From: Pseudanabaena sp. SR411
GTDB lineage: Bacteria; Cyanobacteriota; Cyanobacteriia; Pseudanabaenales; Pseudanabaenaceae
Length of the DNA: 57,914 bases
Direction of reading: 5' to 3'
Assembly: GCF_002251945.1 (NCBI RefSeq)
Contig: NZ_NDHW01000181.1
Location: 1 to 57,914 of the forward strand
Both the position numbers and the translations under genes were made by a program. Shown here one piece after another: positions 46,688-55,685 of this stretch. The notes under the pieces are model-generated. The model was given only the letters and a program-made list of their open reading frames with translations, had not been told where the DNA came from and searched no databases. Every line of letters starts with the position of its first letter. The stretch's first letter is position 1.

Positions 46688-47743
46688 ATGCGCGTACTTT
46701 TGCCAATTAATTTAGATCGCTGTAAATTTCCAGTTTCCACATCTCTAAGGGAACTGACCCTCCGCAACCCTAAAATTGACTTCTACTCCTTCAGTAGTCC
46801 TACATCTGATGAAGATCGAGCTTTAGGAGAATTTCTCTGGAATCAACCGCATATTCATAAAATTAAAGTTGCCGATCTGATCTGGCAACGCTTTGATATC
46901 GTCCATCATGCCTCTGCGACACCTCGCAACCTCATAGCCGCAGCCATGGCAAAAGCCCGTAGTTTTGGCAAGTGTACCCACATCTTTACCGCTCCCATCC
47001 AACCCCATGATGATGACGAATTTTATCGGCAATATGTAACTTCTGTGCGTCGAGCCGATGTATTAGGGGCAGTGAGCTATGCTGTGGCTAAAGATATTCA
47101 GGAGCAATTTGGGCGGAAGGTTGATGCGGTGATTCCGAGCGGAGTTGACCTCAATTTCTTCGATCCCGCAGCTGCTCAACCCGTCGATCTGGAAAAGTTG
47201 GGGATTCGCCATCCCTATGTATTATTTGTAGGTGTATTGACCCCCCGTAAACGACCAGATGTGTTTATGCAAATTGCATCCCTAATGCCCGAATTAGATT
47301 TTGTGATGGTGGGTGCAAGTTATACTCCCCAAGAAGAATCCATGTATCGAGAGACTGCCAGCAAATATCCCAATGTCAAACTATTGGGTGGTCAGCCGCG
47401 ATCGGAAGTGCGAAACTTTATGGGCAATGCCTTAGCCTTAATTTTTCCCTCGGAACTGGAAGGATTACCACTCACCATCTTGGAAGCTTCTGCAATGGGT
47501 ATCCCAGTTCTGGCGCAACCTAAAAGTTCCATGCCTGAGGCAGTAATTGAAGATGTAACTGGATGGCTTCTTCCTGTAGATGATCCTTCAGTATGGGTAG
47601 AAAAACTCAAGGAGGTCGCTAAATGGGCAAAAACTGAAAGGACTGTTTTTTCTCAAAAAGCACGCAATTTTGTCACCGAGCATTATTCTTGGGATATGAT
47701 TGCTCGACAATATGCAGAGCTTTACCAAAAACTAGTCAATTAA
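46688..47743 (+). CDS. GT4-family glycosyltransferase
   Basis: 351 residues from ATG 46688, or 355 from GTG 46676. Motifs are MRVLLPINLD, the acceptor-side DIVHHASATPRN, the hinge DAVIPSGVDLNFFDP, VLFVGVLTPRKRPDV in the donor half, and E-x7-E in LEGLPLTILEASAMG. It is less AT-rich at the third position than neighbouring genes, and its N-terminal acceptor domain is short. It begins a run of seven GT4 genes with only one interruption, the MITE-like repeat at 50281-50453. Confidence 0.92.
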   Translation: MRVLLPINLDRCKFPVSTSLRELTLRNPKIDFYSFSSPTSDEDRALGEFLWNQPHIHKIKVADLIWQRFDIVHHASATPRNLIAAAMAKARSFGKCTHIFTAPIQPHDDDEFYRQYVTSVRRADVLGAVSYAVAKDIQEQFGRKVDAVIPSGVDLNFFDPAAAQPVDLEKLGIRHPYVLFVGVLTPRKRPDVFMQIASLMPELDFVMVGASYTPQEESMYRETASKYPNVKLLGGQPRSEVRNFMGNALALIFPSELEGLPLTILEASAMGIPVLAQPKSSMPEAVIEDVTGWLLPVDDPSVWVEKLKEVAKWAKTERTVFSQKARNFVTEHYSWDMIARQYAELYQKLVN

Positions 47744-47808
47744 TCGAGATATGGATATCACTCGTTAATTTTGCGATTATGTTGTTCTATACTAACTTCA
47801 TATTTACT

Positions 47809-48945
47809 ATGTCTAAAATTACACCTCGAATTGCTTTATTTCTCCGAACCTTGGGTGGTGGTGGTGCAGAGCGCGCACACATTAACCTAGCTCGCGGACT
47901 TATTGAAGCTGGAATCGCAGTCGATCTGGTATTGAGTGCTGGTGAAGGGCTTGAATTATGGGAGATTCCGTCTGAAGTTCGCGTTATAGACTTGAAAGCT
48001 GCACGAGTCTCAGCTAGTCTGCCTAGTCTGATCCGTTACCTGCGACAAGAGCAACCTGTGGCTATTATACCTACGCTCCATTACGCAATTGAGGTAGCTA
48101 TAGTAGCAAAGTATTTGGCTGGGGTTTCGACCAAAGTATTAGTCCCCGAGCAAAATAATCTTTCCAGAGAGGTGAAATATCATGAGAAAGGTAGCCGCCA
48201 ACGACTGATTCCACTTGCTGTCCGTTTTCTGTATCCACTTGCAGACTGTCTCGTAGGTGTATCTCGCGGAGTGGCGGAAGATCTCGCCCAGATTACTGGT
48301 CTATCACTAGAGCGAATCAATGTCATCTATAATCCTGCATTTCCAGAATTACAAGAGAAAGCCCAAGAGCCAATCGATCATCCATGGTTTATGCCAGGAT
48401 CACCACCCGTGATTATCAGCGTTGGCAGATTAGAAGACCAAAAGGACTATCCAACTCTGATCAAGGCTTTTGCTAAGGTTAGAGCGGTCTGTAATGCTCG
48501 TTTGATGATTTTGGGCTGGGGACCCGATCAATCTAAACTAGGGGCTTTAGTGGCGGAATTAAGTTTGACAGAGCATGTTGAAATGCCTGGATTTGTCAAA
48601 AATCCATTTCCCTATATGAAGAAAGCAGCAGTTTTTGCATTATCATCCCGATGGGAAGGAATGCCGAATGTAATTATCGAGGCACTAACAATTGGTACTC
48701 CAGTAGTTTCGACAAACTGTGAAAGTGGCCCAACAGAAATACTCAATGATGGCACGTATGGCGAACTAGTTCCGGTTGGCGATAGCCAATCTTTAGCTGA
48801 TGCACTTTTGAAAGTATTATCGGGAAATATCAAATCAGTTAGTCCAGATTGGTTGGATCAATTTAGCCTCAAATTAATAACACAACAATATCTTAATGTG
48901 TTACAAATTGGTTTAAGCGAAGGTAATATTTATGAAAGTAATTGA
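47809..48945 (+). CDS. GT4-family glycosyltransferase
   Basis: 378 residues from the ATG at 47809, where the protein begins ITPRIALFLRTLGGGGAERA, the standard GT4 glycine-rich start; an upstream ATG at 47779 would add ten hydrophobic residues. The donor half has ISVGRLEDQKDYPTLI and E-x7-E in WEGMPNVIIEALTIG, followed by CESGPTEIL. The GGGGAERA plus ESGPTEIL pattern is common in GT4 enzymes transferring GalNAc or related sugars (PglA/PglJ type), which would match the PglK-like flippase nearby; that is inference. Its stop overlaps the start of the next gene by 14 bases. Confidence 0.93.
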   Translation: MSKITPRIALFLRTLGGGGAERAHINLARGLIEAGIAVDLVLSAGEGLELWEIPSEVRVIDLKAARVSASLPSLIRYLRQEQPVAIIPTLHYAIEVAIVAKYLAGVSTKVLVPEQNNLSREVKYHEKGSRQRLIPLAVRFLYPLADCLVGVSRGVAEDLAQITGLSLERINVIYNPAFPELQEKAQEPIDHPWFMPGSPPVIISVGRLEDQKDYPTLIKAFAKVRAVCNARLMILGWGPDQSKLGALVAELSLTEHVEMPGFVKNPFPYMKKAAVFALSSRWEGMPNVIIEALTIGTPVVSTNCESGPTEILNDGTYGELVPVGDSQSLADALLKVLSGNIKSVSPDWLDQFSLKLITQQYLNVLQIGLSEGNIYESN

Positions 48946-50194
48946 AAAGGATAAAGCTAGACAATTGTCGGTTGATTTGTCTAAAATCCCTAATAAACGA
49001 CACCGAATTTTATATATTCAAAATGGTGGAGGTGGTACTGCCACAGCACTTTACGATCTCGTACAAGGTTTAGATCGGAGCATCTTTGAACCTATTGTTT
49101 TGTTCTACGAACCTGATTTTTATTTTCAGAAATTTCAGGATATTGGAATAACAGTTTTTGCTTTAAGCACCCAAAAACCCTCTCTTGGCTCAATTGTATT
49201 TCTATCAGAAACTACCGATTATTTGCAGCAATACGGAAAATGGCTCCAAACATTTTATCGATTGGTTTGTGCCTGTATTTTAGTAATTCGGGTTGCTGCT
49301 TTAATTAAACGAGAAAAAATTTCTCTCGTTCACCACAACGACAATCTACGGCAAGATCGTTTCACAGTTCTTGCTGCATGGTTAGCTGGCGTACCTCAAG
49401 TCTGTCATATGCATGCATTTAGTCAGCTAGCAAGGTTCGAGAAGCTTCTAATCCCTTCTGTTTCTGCTTTTTTGTATGTTTCAACTGCAGTTGAGAAGTA
49501 TTATTTAGACTTCCAAATTCCGATTGAGAAAGGACAGGTTATTTATAATGGTTTCAATACATCTGCATCTGAGCAGGTTACGATTCAAGAAATTGTCCAG
49601 ATTAGGTCTGAGTTTAATATGAGTGATCGCGATGTCTTAATTAGTAACATTGGACGCTTAGATAGCTGGAAAGGACAAGATTACTTTATAGAGGCGATCG
49701 CAAAAGTCATTCAGCATCATTCTAATGTTAAAGCCTTAATCGTTGGAAAACTTGAAACTCGTCCTTGCCTGCAAAACTACTACCAGAAACTTCAGAAGCT
49801 AGTTGTAGATTTAAACCTGACTGATTACGTCATTTTCACAGGATTTCGAGAAGATATTCCACAAATTATGGCAGCGTCAGATATTCTAGTTCATAGCGCA
49901 TCTGAACCAGATCCATGTCCACGAGTCATTGTAGAAGGAATGCTGTCAGGGCGATCTGTAATTGGTGTTGCGGCTGGTGGAGTTCCTGAAATGATTGAGG
50001 ATCAAACCACAGGCTTATTGGTTCCTCCAAAGGATGCGTCAAAAATGTCAGAGGCGATTCTTTGGGTTATAAACAATCAAGAAAAAACATTACATATGAG
50101 CGAAGTCGCTCAGCAGACAGCTAAAGAAAGATTTTCAATAGAAAAACATGTTTTCTCTGTCCAGCAACTTTATCGAACAATTTTGAAAGACTAA
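48932..50194 (+). CDS. GT4-family glycosyltransferase
   Basis: 420 residues. ILYIQNGGGGTATALYDLV is the acceptor loop, and a hydrophobic stretch (LVCACILVIRVAALI, about 110-125) may touch the membrane. The donor half has ISNIGRLDSWKGQDYFI, and the metal-free donor motif is D-x7-E in DPCPRVIVEGMLSG, with Asp in place of the first Glu. It overlaps the previous GT4 by 14 bases, so both are co-translated. The next gene is about 300 bases away, and that gap carries a MITE-like repeat. Confidence 0.92.
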   Translation: MKVIEKDKARQLSVDLSKIPNKRHRILYIQNGGGGTATALYDLVQGLDRSIFEPIVLFYEPDFYFQKFQDIGITVFALSTQKPSLGSIVFLSETTDYLQQYGKWLQTFYRLVCACILVIRVAALIKREKISLVHHNDNLRQDRFTVLAAWLAGVPQVCHMHAFSQLARFEKLLIPSVSAFLYVSTAVEKYYLDFQIPIEKGQVIYNGFNTSASEQVTIQEIVQIRSEFNMSDRDVLISNIGRLDSWKGQDYFIEAIAKVIQHHSNVKALIVGKLETRPCLQNYYQKLQKLVVDLNLTDYVIFTGFREDIPQIMAASDILVHSASEPDPCPRVIVEGMLSGRSVIGVAAGGVPEMIEDQTTGLLVPPKDASKMSEAILWVINNQEKTLHMSEVAQQTAKERFSIEKHVFSVQQLYRTILKD

Positions 50195-50280
50195 AAGCTT
50201 AATTGAACTATTAGGCAGTATTTAAAAAATTATGCAATTGCTTTGATTTGCTAGAAAAATATAGCTTATAAAGTTTGATG

Positions 50281-50453
50281 AGGGTGTGACCAGAATTTGA
50301 TGTAGATCGCCTCAAACATTTATTTTAAAGAATTTCAGATTTTTCTAAAACTATTATCTAAATAATTTCATTAATTGCTATTCCAAATTTTAAACCCATT
50401 TATGAATGTGTAATACATTAATCAAGTAGAACATCAAATTCTGGTCACACCCT
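50281..50453. mobile_element. MITE-like element with perfect 23-bp terminal inverted repeats
   Basis: Ends 50281-50303 and 50431-50453 are exact reverse complements (left end begins AGGGTGTGACCAGAATTTG). The 127-base interior has no reading frame. CTTATAAAG occurs at 50265-50273 and again at 50452-50460, partly overlapping the right end, and might be a trace of the insertion site. It occupies most of the 298-base gap between two GT4 genes. I see no partner transposase in the window. Confidence 0.8.
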
Positions 50454-50492
50454 TATAAAGAGTAAAATTTCTTAGTAGAGAAATATATCATA

Positions 50493-51749
50493 ATGATAGG
50501 AAACAGCCTAAATGTAGAGGATGAGAGTATTAGTAAAAAAACAGCAAACCGAATAATGGTATTTTCTCCCTGGTGCTACGGTCATCATCCCACTTATCTC
50601 CGACATTTAATATCTTATTGGTGTCAGTGGCAATTGTCAGGAACTCTAAATATAGTTGTATCTGGACAGTTTCTTGAAGAACATGCTGATGTCGTAGAAT
50701 TACAAAAAAAATACGACGATCGCCAAAGCGTCCAGTTCGTGACGATCGCCCCCCAAGAACAAGCTGATTTAGAAAATGCCACGTCAAGCTGGGGACGCAC
50801 CTTCGAGCAATACGAACTGATTAGCAAATATGCAAGTTTGTTAAAAGCAACACAAGGATTGATTATCTATTTTGATTCCTGTCAGTTGCCCCTCGTGTTG
50901 GGATTAAAACTTCCTTGCCCGTTTTCAGGAATCTATTACCGACCTACTTTTCACTACAGCTTTTTTGTTGACTCTATCCCAACCTGGAAAGAGCGCATAC
51001 AACATCTGCGAGAACAAATTTTTCTGTGGCGAATTTTACACCATCCGCAGTTTAAAACCTTATTTTGCCTAGATCCATTAGCAATAGAAGCGATCGCTCG
51101 TTTAGGCGATCGCGATCGAGTCATGCACTTACCAGATCCCATAAAGCTAGAAGACTCTAGCGAGTTTTCGGCTGACACCCTAAGAGCTAATTTAGGGATT
51201 GCTCCTAATAGACAAATTTTCCTATCTTTTGGCAGATTGTCAGAAGGCAGAAAAGGAATTCCTCAGCTTGTGGAAGCTATCTCTCATTTGTCGCCCGAAC
51301 TCCAGCAGAAATTGTGCTTGTTATTTGTAGGAGAACCCAATCAAAAGCAATTAGAAGATTGGTTAACTCCTATTCGTCAACTTGATTCTTTACAAATAGT
51401 CGCACGCTACGGCTACGTCCCTGAATTAGAGGTAAATTCTTATTTTCAGCTAGCCGATGTCGTTTTAGCTCCCTACCAGCGTCACGTTGGCATGAGTGGG
51501 ATTCTACTGCAAGCAGCTGCCGCCAATAAACCAGTGCTAAGTTCAGATTATGGCTTAATGGGAGAGCTAATTCGGCGTTATGAATTGGGTTTAGCGGTTA
51601 ACTCAACTATCCCTAATGAAATCACAAAAGGTTTAACTCGTTTTTTATTAGAATTGCCAGAAAATTTGTGCGATCGCGCTAAGATGAAAGCATTTGCTGA
51701 AGAGAATTCCGCAGAAAAGTTTGCCAGCATAATTTTTCAAAATCTATAA
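50493..51749 (+). CDS. GT4/GT1-like glycosyltransferase lacking the E-x7-E motif
   Basis: 418 residues. The N-terminal half has MVFSPWCYGHHPTYLRHLI, the donor half FLSFGRLSEGRKGIPQLVEA. Where other GT4 enzymes have E-x7-E, this one reads APYQRHVGMSGILLQAAAANKP, so the first acidic residue is missing and the second is Gln. AAANKPVLSSDYGLMGELI shows the fold is otherwise intact. It may use an unusual donor or have a changed mechanism. It is the first gene after the MITE-like repeat, so its promoter context may have been altered by that insertion. It is followed by the next GT4 within 20 bases. Confidence 0.9.
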   Translation: MIGNSLNVEDESISKKTANRIMVFSPWCYGHHPTYLRHLISYWCQWQLSGTLNIVVSGQFLEEHADVVELQKKYDDRQSVQFVTIAPQEQADLENATSSWGRTFEQYELISKYASLLKATQGLIIYFDSCQLPLVLGLKLPCPFSGIYYRPTFHYSFFVDSIPTWKERIQHLREQIFLWRILHHPQFKTLFCLDPLAIEAIARLGDRDRVMHLPDPIKLEDSSEFSADTLRANLGIAPNRQIFLSFGRLSEGRKGIPQLVEAISHLSPELQQKLCLLFVGEPNQKQLEDWLTPIRQLDSLQIVARYGYVPELEVNSYFQLADVVLAPYQRHVGMSGILLQAAAANKPVLSSDYGLMGELIRRYELGLAVNSTIPNEITKGLTRFLLELPENLCDRAKMKAFAEENSAEKFASIIFQNL

Positions 51750-51766
51750 GTTTGGGTGACGTTATA

Positions 51767-52930
51767 GTGAAAAAGATAGACGATCTAAGAATTGCTTGGT
51801 TATTTCCCTCGTTGCAAGGAGCAAGTTACTGGCATCCAGTTTTAAGTGAATTTACTAAGACATTTAACCAAACAATTGTCTACACAGGACAATGGCCCGG
51901 ATTTGCATCAGGCTTTGAGAAATCATTTCAGGTTGAGGTAGTTGGCAAAGTCAAGTTTATTGAGGTCGCCGATTCCACTAGTTACGTCCCTAATTTCACC
52001 TATGCCTCTCCCAAGATCGTTAGTTATCTACTTCAATTCAAACCTGATGTCATCTTTACCAGTAGTTTCTCAATCTGGACGTTGTTGGCATTGCTACTCA
52101 AGTTCTTAGGACGATGGAAAGTTGTTATTACCTATGATGGCTGTTCACCAACATACGACTATCGAAATTCTCGCTTCCGTCTGTTTTTTCGCCGTCTCAT
52201 GACTCGATGGGCAGATGCCTTTATCACCAATAGCAAAGCGGGAAAAGCCTATCTGACGGAAGTCTTGAGGGCAGATGAAAGGAAGGTCTTTGCACAACCA
52301 TACGAAGTACCAGATCCAGAGGCTATGAAAGTCTCAAGCGAGATAGACCAGAACATCCTTAAATATCAGAAGCCGATCTTTTTATTTGTTGGGCAACTCA
52401 TTTACCGTAAAGGACTGCAATACCTGATAGAGGCTTGTGCATCACTGAAAGCACAGGGGGTTTCTGATTACACTGTTCTAATTTTAGGAACTGGCCCCCA
52501 ACAACAGGAATTCCAGTCATTGAGTCAGAGTTATGGGTTGGAAGCGTGTGTTCAGTGGATTGGACAAATAAGCTACGAGCAACTAAGTACTTATTTCATC
52601 AACGCAGATGTCTTTGTCCTTCCCACGCTAGAGGATACTTGGGGTATGGTTATACTAGAGGCAATGGGGTTTGGCAAGCCAGTTCTATGCTCAAAGTGGG
52701 CAGGTGCAGCCGAGATGGTGGTCGAGGATGTGAACGGTTATATTTTTGATCCCTATCAACCAGAAGTTTTGTCTAATTTAATGAAGAAATTTGTCAAAGA
52801 TATTGGGTTGAGTAGACAAATGGGCGAAAAATCCAGACAGATTATTGCTCCTCATACTCCAAATGCTGTAACCGATTTTCTTACAAAAGTTATCAGATCT
52901 GTAAGTCTTTACAAGGAGGTCATTTCTTGA
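51767..52930 (+). CDS. GT4-family glycosyltransferase
   Basis: 387 residues from the GTG at 51767, seven bases after GGGTGA; a TTG at 51752 is possible. LRIAWLFPSLQGASYWHPV is the acceptor start, KVVITYDGCSPTYDYRNSRF lies in the first half, and the donor half has FLFVGQLIYRKGLQYLIEA and an acidic motif D-x7-E in LEDTWGMVILEAMGFG. It is similar in length and plan to its neighbours. The stop overlaps the next start by one base, and the next gene's AAGGAGG is inside this frame at 52913-52919. Confidence 0.92.
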   Translation: MKKIDDLRIAWLFPSLQGASYWHPVLSEFTKTFNQTIVYTGQWPGFASGFEKSFQVEVVGKVKFIEVADSTSYVPNFTYASPKIVSYLLQFKPDVIFTSSFSIWTLLALLLKFLGRWKVVITYDGCSPTYDYRNSRFRLFFRRLMTRWADAFITNSKAGKAYLTEVLRADERKVFAQPYEVPDPEAMKVSSEIDQNILKYQKPIFLFVGQLIYRKGLQYLIEACASLKAQGVSDYTVLILGTGPQQQEFQSLSQSYGLEACVQWIGQISYEQLSTYFINADVFVLPTLEDTWGMVILEAMGFGKPVLCSKWAGAAEMVVEDVNGYIFDPYQPEVLSNLMKKFVKDIGLSRQMGEKSRQIIAPHTPNAVTDFLTKVIRSVSLYKEVIS

Positions 52931-54228
52931 TGAAAATTCTGCTGTCAGCATACGCCTGTGAGCCCAATCGAGGCACTGAACCAGGAGTGGGATGGAATAC
53001 CGCCGTTTCCCTTACTCAATATCATCAAATATGGGTGTTTACTTCCAACACCCATCGCGCCGCCATTGAAGCAGAACTAACAGTTAGACCCATAGCAAAT
53101 CTTCAGTTTGTGTACCTAGATCCATTAGGCTGGGTTTATGATTGGTCTCAAGAAGGCAAAAAAGCAAGTTGGGACGTACATTTGCACTATTACCTATGGC
53201 AAATATACGCCTATTTTGTGGGGCGATCGCTTCATAAATCGATAGGTTTTGACCTAGTTCATCACCTTACTTACGGGAAATACTCAGCTCCCAGTTTCCT
53301 CTCATTCTTGCCCATCCCGTTCTTTTGGGGACCGATTGGAGGTGCTGAGTCCGCTCCCCAAACCTTTTGGCAAGATTTTAACCTACGAGCCCGAACCTAT
53401 GAAGTATTTCGCAGCATTTCCCAACGGTTGGGAGAACTCGATCCATTCATGCGCCTTACTGCAAGGCGGAGCCGTCTGACATGGTGTAAAGCTGAAGATA
53501 CGGCAAAACGGATGCGAGAATTAGGTGCGCAGAATGCCTCGATAATGGTGGAATCCGGCTTACGCCCAGAAGAAATTGCCACCTTAGCAAGCTACCCTAT
53601 ACTAACAACAGAACCCATTCGGTTCATCAGTATGGGACGGTTGCTTCACTGGAAAGGCTTCTATTTGGGAGTGCGAGCATTTGCCCAAGCAGCCTTGCCC
53701 AATGCGGAATATTGGATTTTAGGTGAGGGACCTGAACGCGATCGACTGCAAACCTTGGCAAAAGATCTGGGAATCACCAACCAAGTAAAGTTCTGGGGCA
53801 ATCTTCCACGCACTGAGTGTTTAAGCAAACTGAGCGAGTGCCAGGTTCTGGTTCACCCCAGCCTACATGACTCTGGTGGTTGGGTCTGTCTGGAAGGCAT
53901 GGCAGCTGGTCGTCCCATTATTTGCCTAGATTTAGGCGGTCCAGGAGTGCAGGTTACTGCCGAAACTGGCTTCAAAATCCCTGCTCGCACTCCAGACCAA
54001 GTGGTGCAGGAATTAGCAGAAGCCATGACCAAATTGGCTCAGGATACCAATTTGCGAATGCAAATGGGGCAAGCTGGACAAAGTCTGATTGCCAAGTCTT
54101 ATAACTGGGAAGCCAAGGCGAAAGCATTGACTAAGGCTTACGAAGAAGTCGTCACTCCATTAGGTAGCGATCTGGATAATTCAAGACTAATTAACGACCT
54201 ATTCGCTGAGGAAAGTTCTCCAAGATGA
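52930..54228 (+). CDS. GT4-family glycosyltransferase
   Basis: 432 residues from ATG 52930, ten bases after AAGGAGG (52913-52919); the TTG at 52927 is less likely. It starts KILLSAYACEPNRGTEPGVGW, the N-terminal signature of a GT4 subgroup common in cyanobacterial exopolysaccharide loci (short form: YACEPNRGTEPGVGW). FDLVHHLTYGKYSAPSFL and PFFWGPIGGAE follow. The donor half has FISMGRLLHWKGF and D-x7-E in HDSGGWVCLEGMAAG. The stop overlaps the next gene as ATGA, so they form one translational unit. Confidence 0.93.
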   Translation: MKILLSAYACEPNRGTEPGVGWNTAVSLTQYHQIWVFTSNTHRAAIEAELTVRPIANLQFVYLDPLGWVYDWSQEGKKASWDVHLHYYLWQIYAYFVGRSLHKSIGFDLVHHLTYGKYSAPSFLSFLPIPFFWGPIGGAESAPQTFWQDFNLRARTYEVFRSISQRLGELDPFMRLTARRSRLTWCKAEDTAKRMRELGAQNASIMVESGLRPEEIATLASYPILTTEPIRFISMGRLLHWKGFYLGVRAFAQAALPNAEYWILGEGPERDRLQTLAKDLGITNQVKFWGNLPRTECLSKLSECQVLVHPSLHDSGGWVCLEGMAAGRPIICLDLGGPGVQVTAETGFKIPARTPDQVVQELAEAMTKLAQDTNLRMQMGQAGQSLIAKSYNWEAKAKALTKAYEEVVTPLGSDLDNSRLINDLFAEESSPR

Positions 54229-55388
54229 ATATACTAGTGGCTCACAACTACTATCAGCAGATAGGAGGAGAGGAACAGGTGTTTCTTGCAGAGTGTAATT
54301 TGTTAGAAAGTTATGGACACTCAGTCTATCGCTACATACTCAACAACGACCAAATTGAAACCACCCCACCCTTAGAACTATTAGGTAAAACGATCTGGAA
54401 TTGGGACGTTTATCAAGAGATGCGATCGCTGATTCGCCAGCAGAACATCCAAATCGTTCATTTCCATAACACTTTCCCTCTCATTTCTCCATCTGCTTAC
54501 TATGCAGCCAAGGCTGAAGGAGCCTCCGTTGTCCAAACATTTCATAACTATCGGCTACTCTGCCCTAATGCCCTGTTCCTGCGCGACGGCAAAGTCTGCG
54601 AAGATTGCTTAGGAAAAGTAATTCCTTGGCAAGGCATTCAGCATAACTGTTATCGAGGAAGCAAATCGGCAAGTGCCGCAGTCGTGACAATGCTAACCAC
54701 TCATCGTTTGCTCCAAACTTGGAACCGTCAGGTGAATGCCTATATTGCCCTAACAGATTTTGCGCGAGATAAATTTATCCAAGGCGGTTTGCCCGTAGGA
54801 AAAGTGTTTGTAAAGCCAAATTTTGTCGATCCCGATCCAGGAATTGGCGAAGGAAAAGGGGGCTACGCCTTATTTGTGGGACGCTTGTCTGTCGAAAAAG
54901 GAATCGATGTCCTGCTGGAGGCTTGGGCGCAGCTTAGCACTAAAATACCGCTTAAAATTGTGGGCGATGGATCTCTAGCATCTGAGGTGAATAGGGCAAC
55001 CCAACAGCTACGCGGAATAGAGTGGTTAGGACGAAGACCCATGGATGAAGTTTACAAGCTGATGCAAAATGCCCAATTTTTGATTTTCCCTTCAAAATGG
55101 TATGAGGGTTTACCTAGAACTTTAATCGAGTCTTTCGCCTGTGGGACACCTGTGATAGCGGCTAATTTGGGTGCAATGTCCAGCTTTGTTACCCCCTACG
55201 AAACTGGGCTGCATTTTCAACTAGGGAAGGCTGACGATCTCGTTACTCAGGTGGAGTGGGCGATCGCGCATCCCGAGCAAATATTACAAATGCGGCAAAA
55301 CGCCCGAACCGAATTTGAAATAAAGTACACTTCATCCGAAAGCTATCAGCAGTTAATCAAAATATATGAGAAAGCTTGCATTCAATAA
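54225..55388 (+). CDS. GT4-family glycosyltransferase
   Basis: 387 residues. NILVAHNYYQQIGGEEQVF is the acceptor loop, then VHFHNTFPLISPSAYYAA and the Cys-containing LCPNALFLRDGKVCEDCLG, a segment seen in GT4 enzymes of this subgroup. The donor half has ALFVGRLSVEKGIDVLLEAW and E-x7-E in YEGLPRTLIESFACG. It overlaps the previous gene by four bases and is the last of the GT4 series. About 300 bases without a convincing gene separate it from the membrane polymerase/ligase. Confidence 0.93.
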   Translation: MNILVAHNYYQQIGGEEQVFLAECNLLESYGHSVYRYILNNDQIETTPPLELLGKTIWNWDVYQEMRSLIRQQNIQIVHFHNTFPLISPSAYYAAKAEGASVVQTFHNYRLLCPNALFLRDGKVCEDCLGKVIPWQGIQHNCYRGSKSASAAVVTMLTTHRLLQTWNRQVNAYIALTDFARDKFIQGGLPVGKVFVKPNFVDPDPGIGEGKGGYALFVGRLSVEKGIDVLLEAWAQLSTKIPLKIVGDGSLASEVNRATQQLRGIEWLGRRPMDEVYKLMQNAQFLIFPSKWYEGLPRTLIESFACGTPVIAANLGAMSSFVTPYETGLHFQLGKADDLVTQVEWAIAHPEQILQMRQNARTEFEIKYTSSESYQQLIKIYEKACIQ

Positions 55389-55418
55389 ACCTTAGCTTAA
55401 GTAAACCTCAGCTTAAGT
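55387..55418. repeat. Tandem pair of a 16-base unit
   Basis: 55387-55402 and 55403-55418 differ at one base (AAACCTTAGCTTAAGT versus AAACCTCAGCTTAAGT). It spans the stop codon of the GT4 gene. Confidence 0.85.
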
Positions 55419-55685
55419 CTCTTAATGGCTTGCTCTTCTTTGCAATTATCTTCGTCGTGTTATTCGTTCTATGGATTTTGGGAGCCAGTGTATGCAACTT
55501 GATTAGCTATGAGTATGTTAGCGTCAGTTTATTTTTTGTTCTTTCCTATGGTGTTTCATATGGGAGGAATTATAGTAAGTAGATTTAACAAGTGAGCCAT
55601 CTGTTCATAAAATAGATCTTCATTAGTGTTTAAGTGTTTACTCGTTCTTTTCCCAGAATATGACAATTTTTTCAAGTTTAGATCC

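Noticed and set aside
55376-55582. 68-residue frame with one hydrophobic stretch between the last GT4 gene and the membrane polymerase
   Set aside because: It begins with TTG inside the previous gene, has no ribosome-binding site, no recognisable family and runs through a tandem duplication; a chance frame in AT-rich DNA is more likely.
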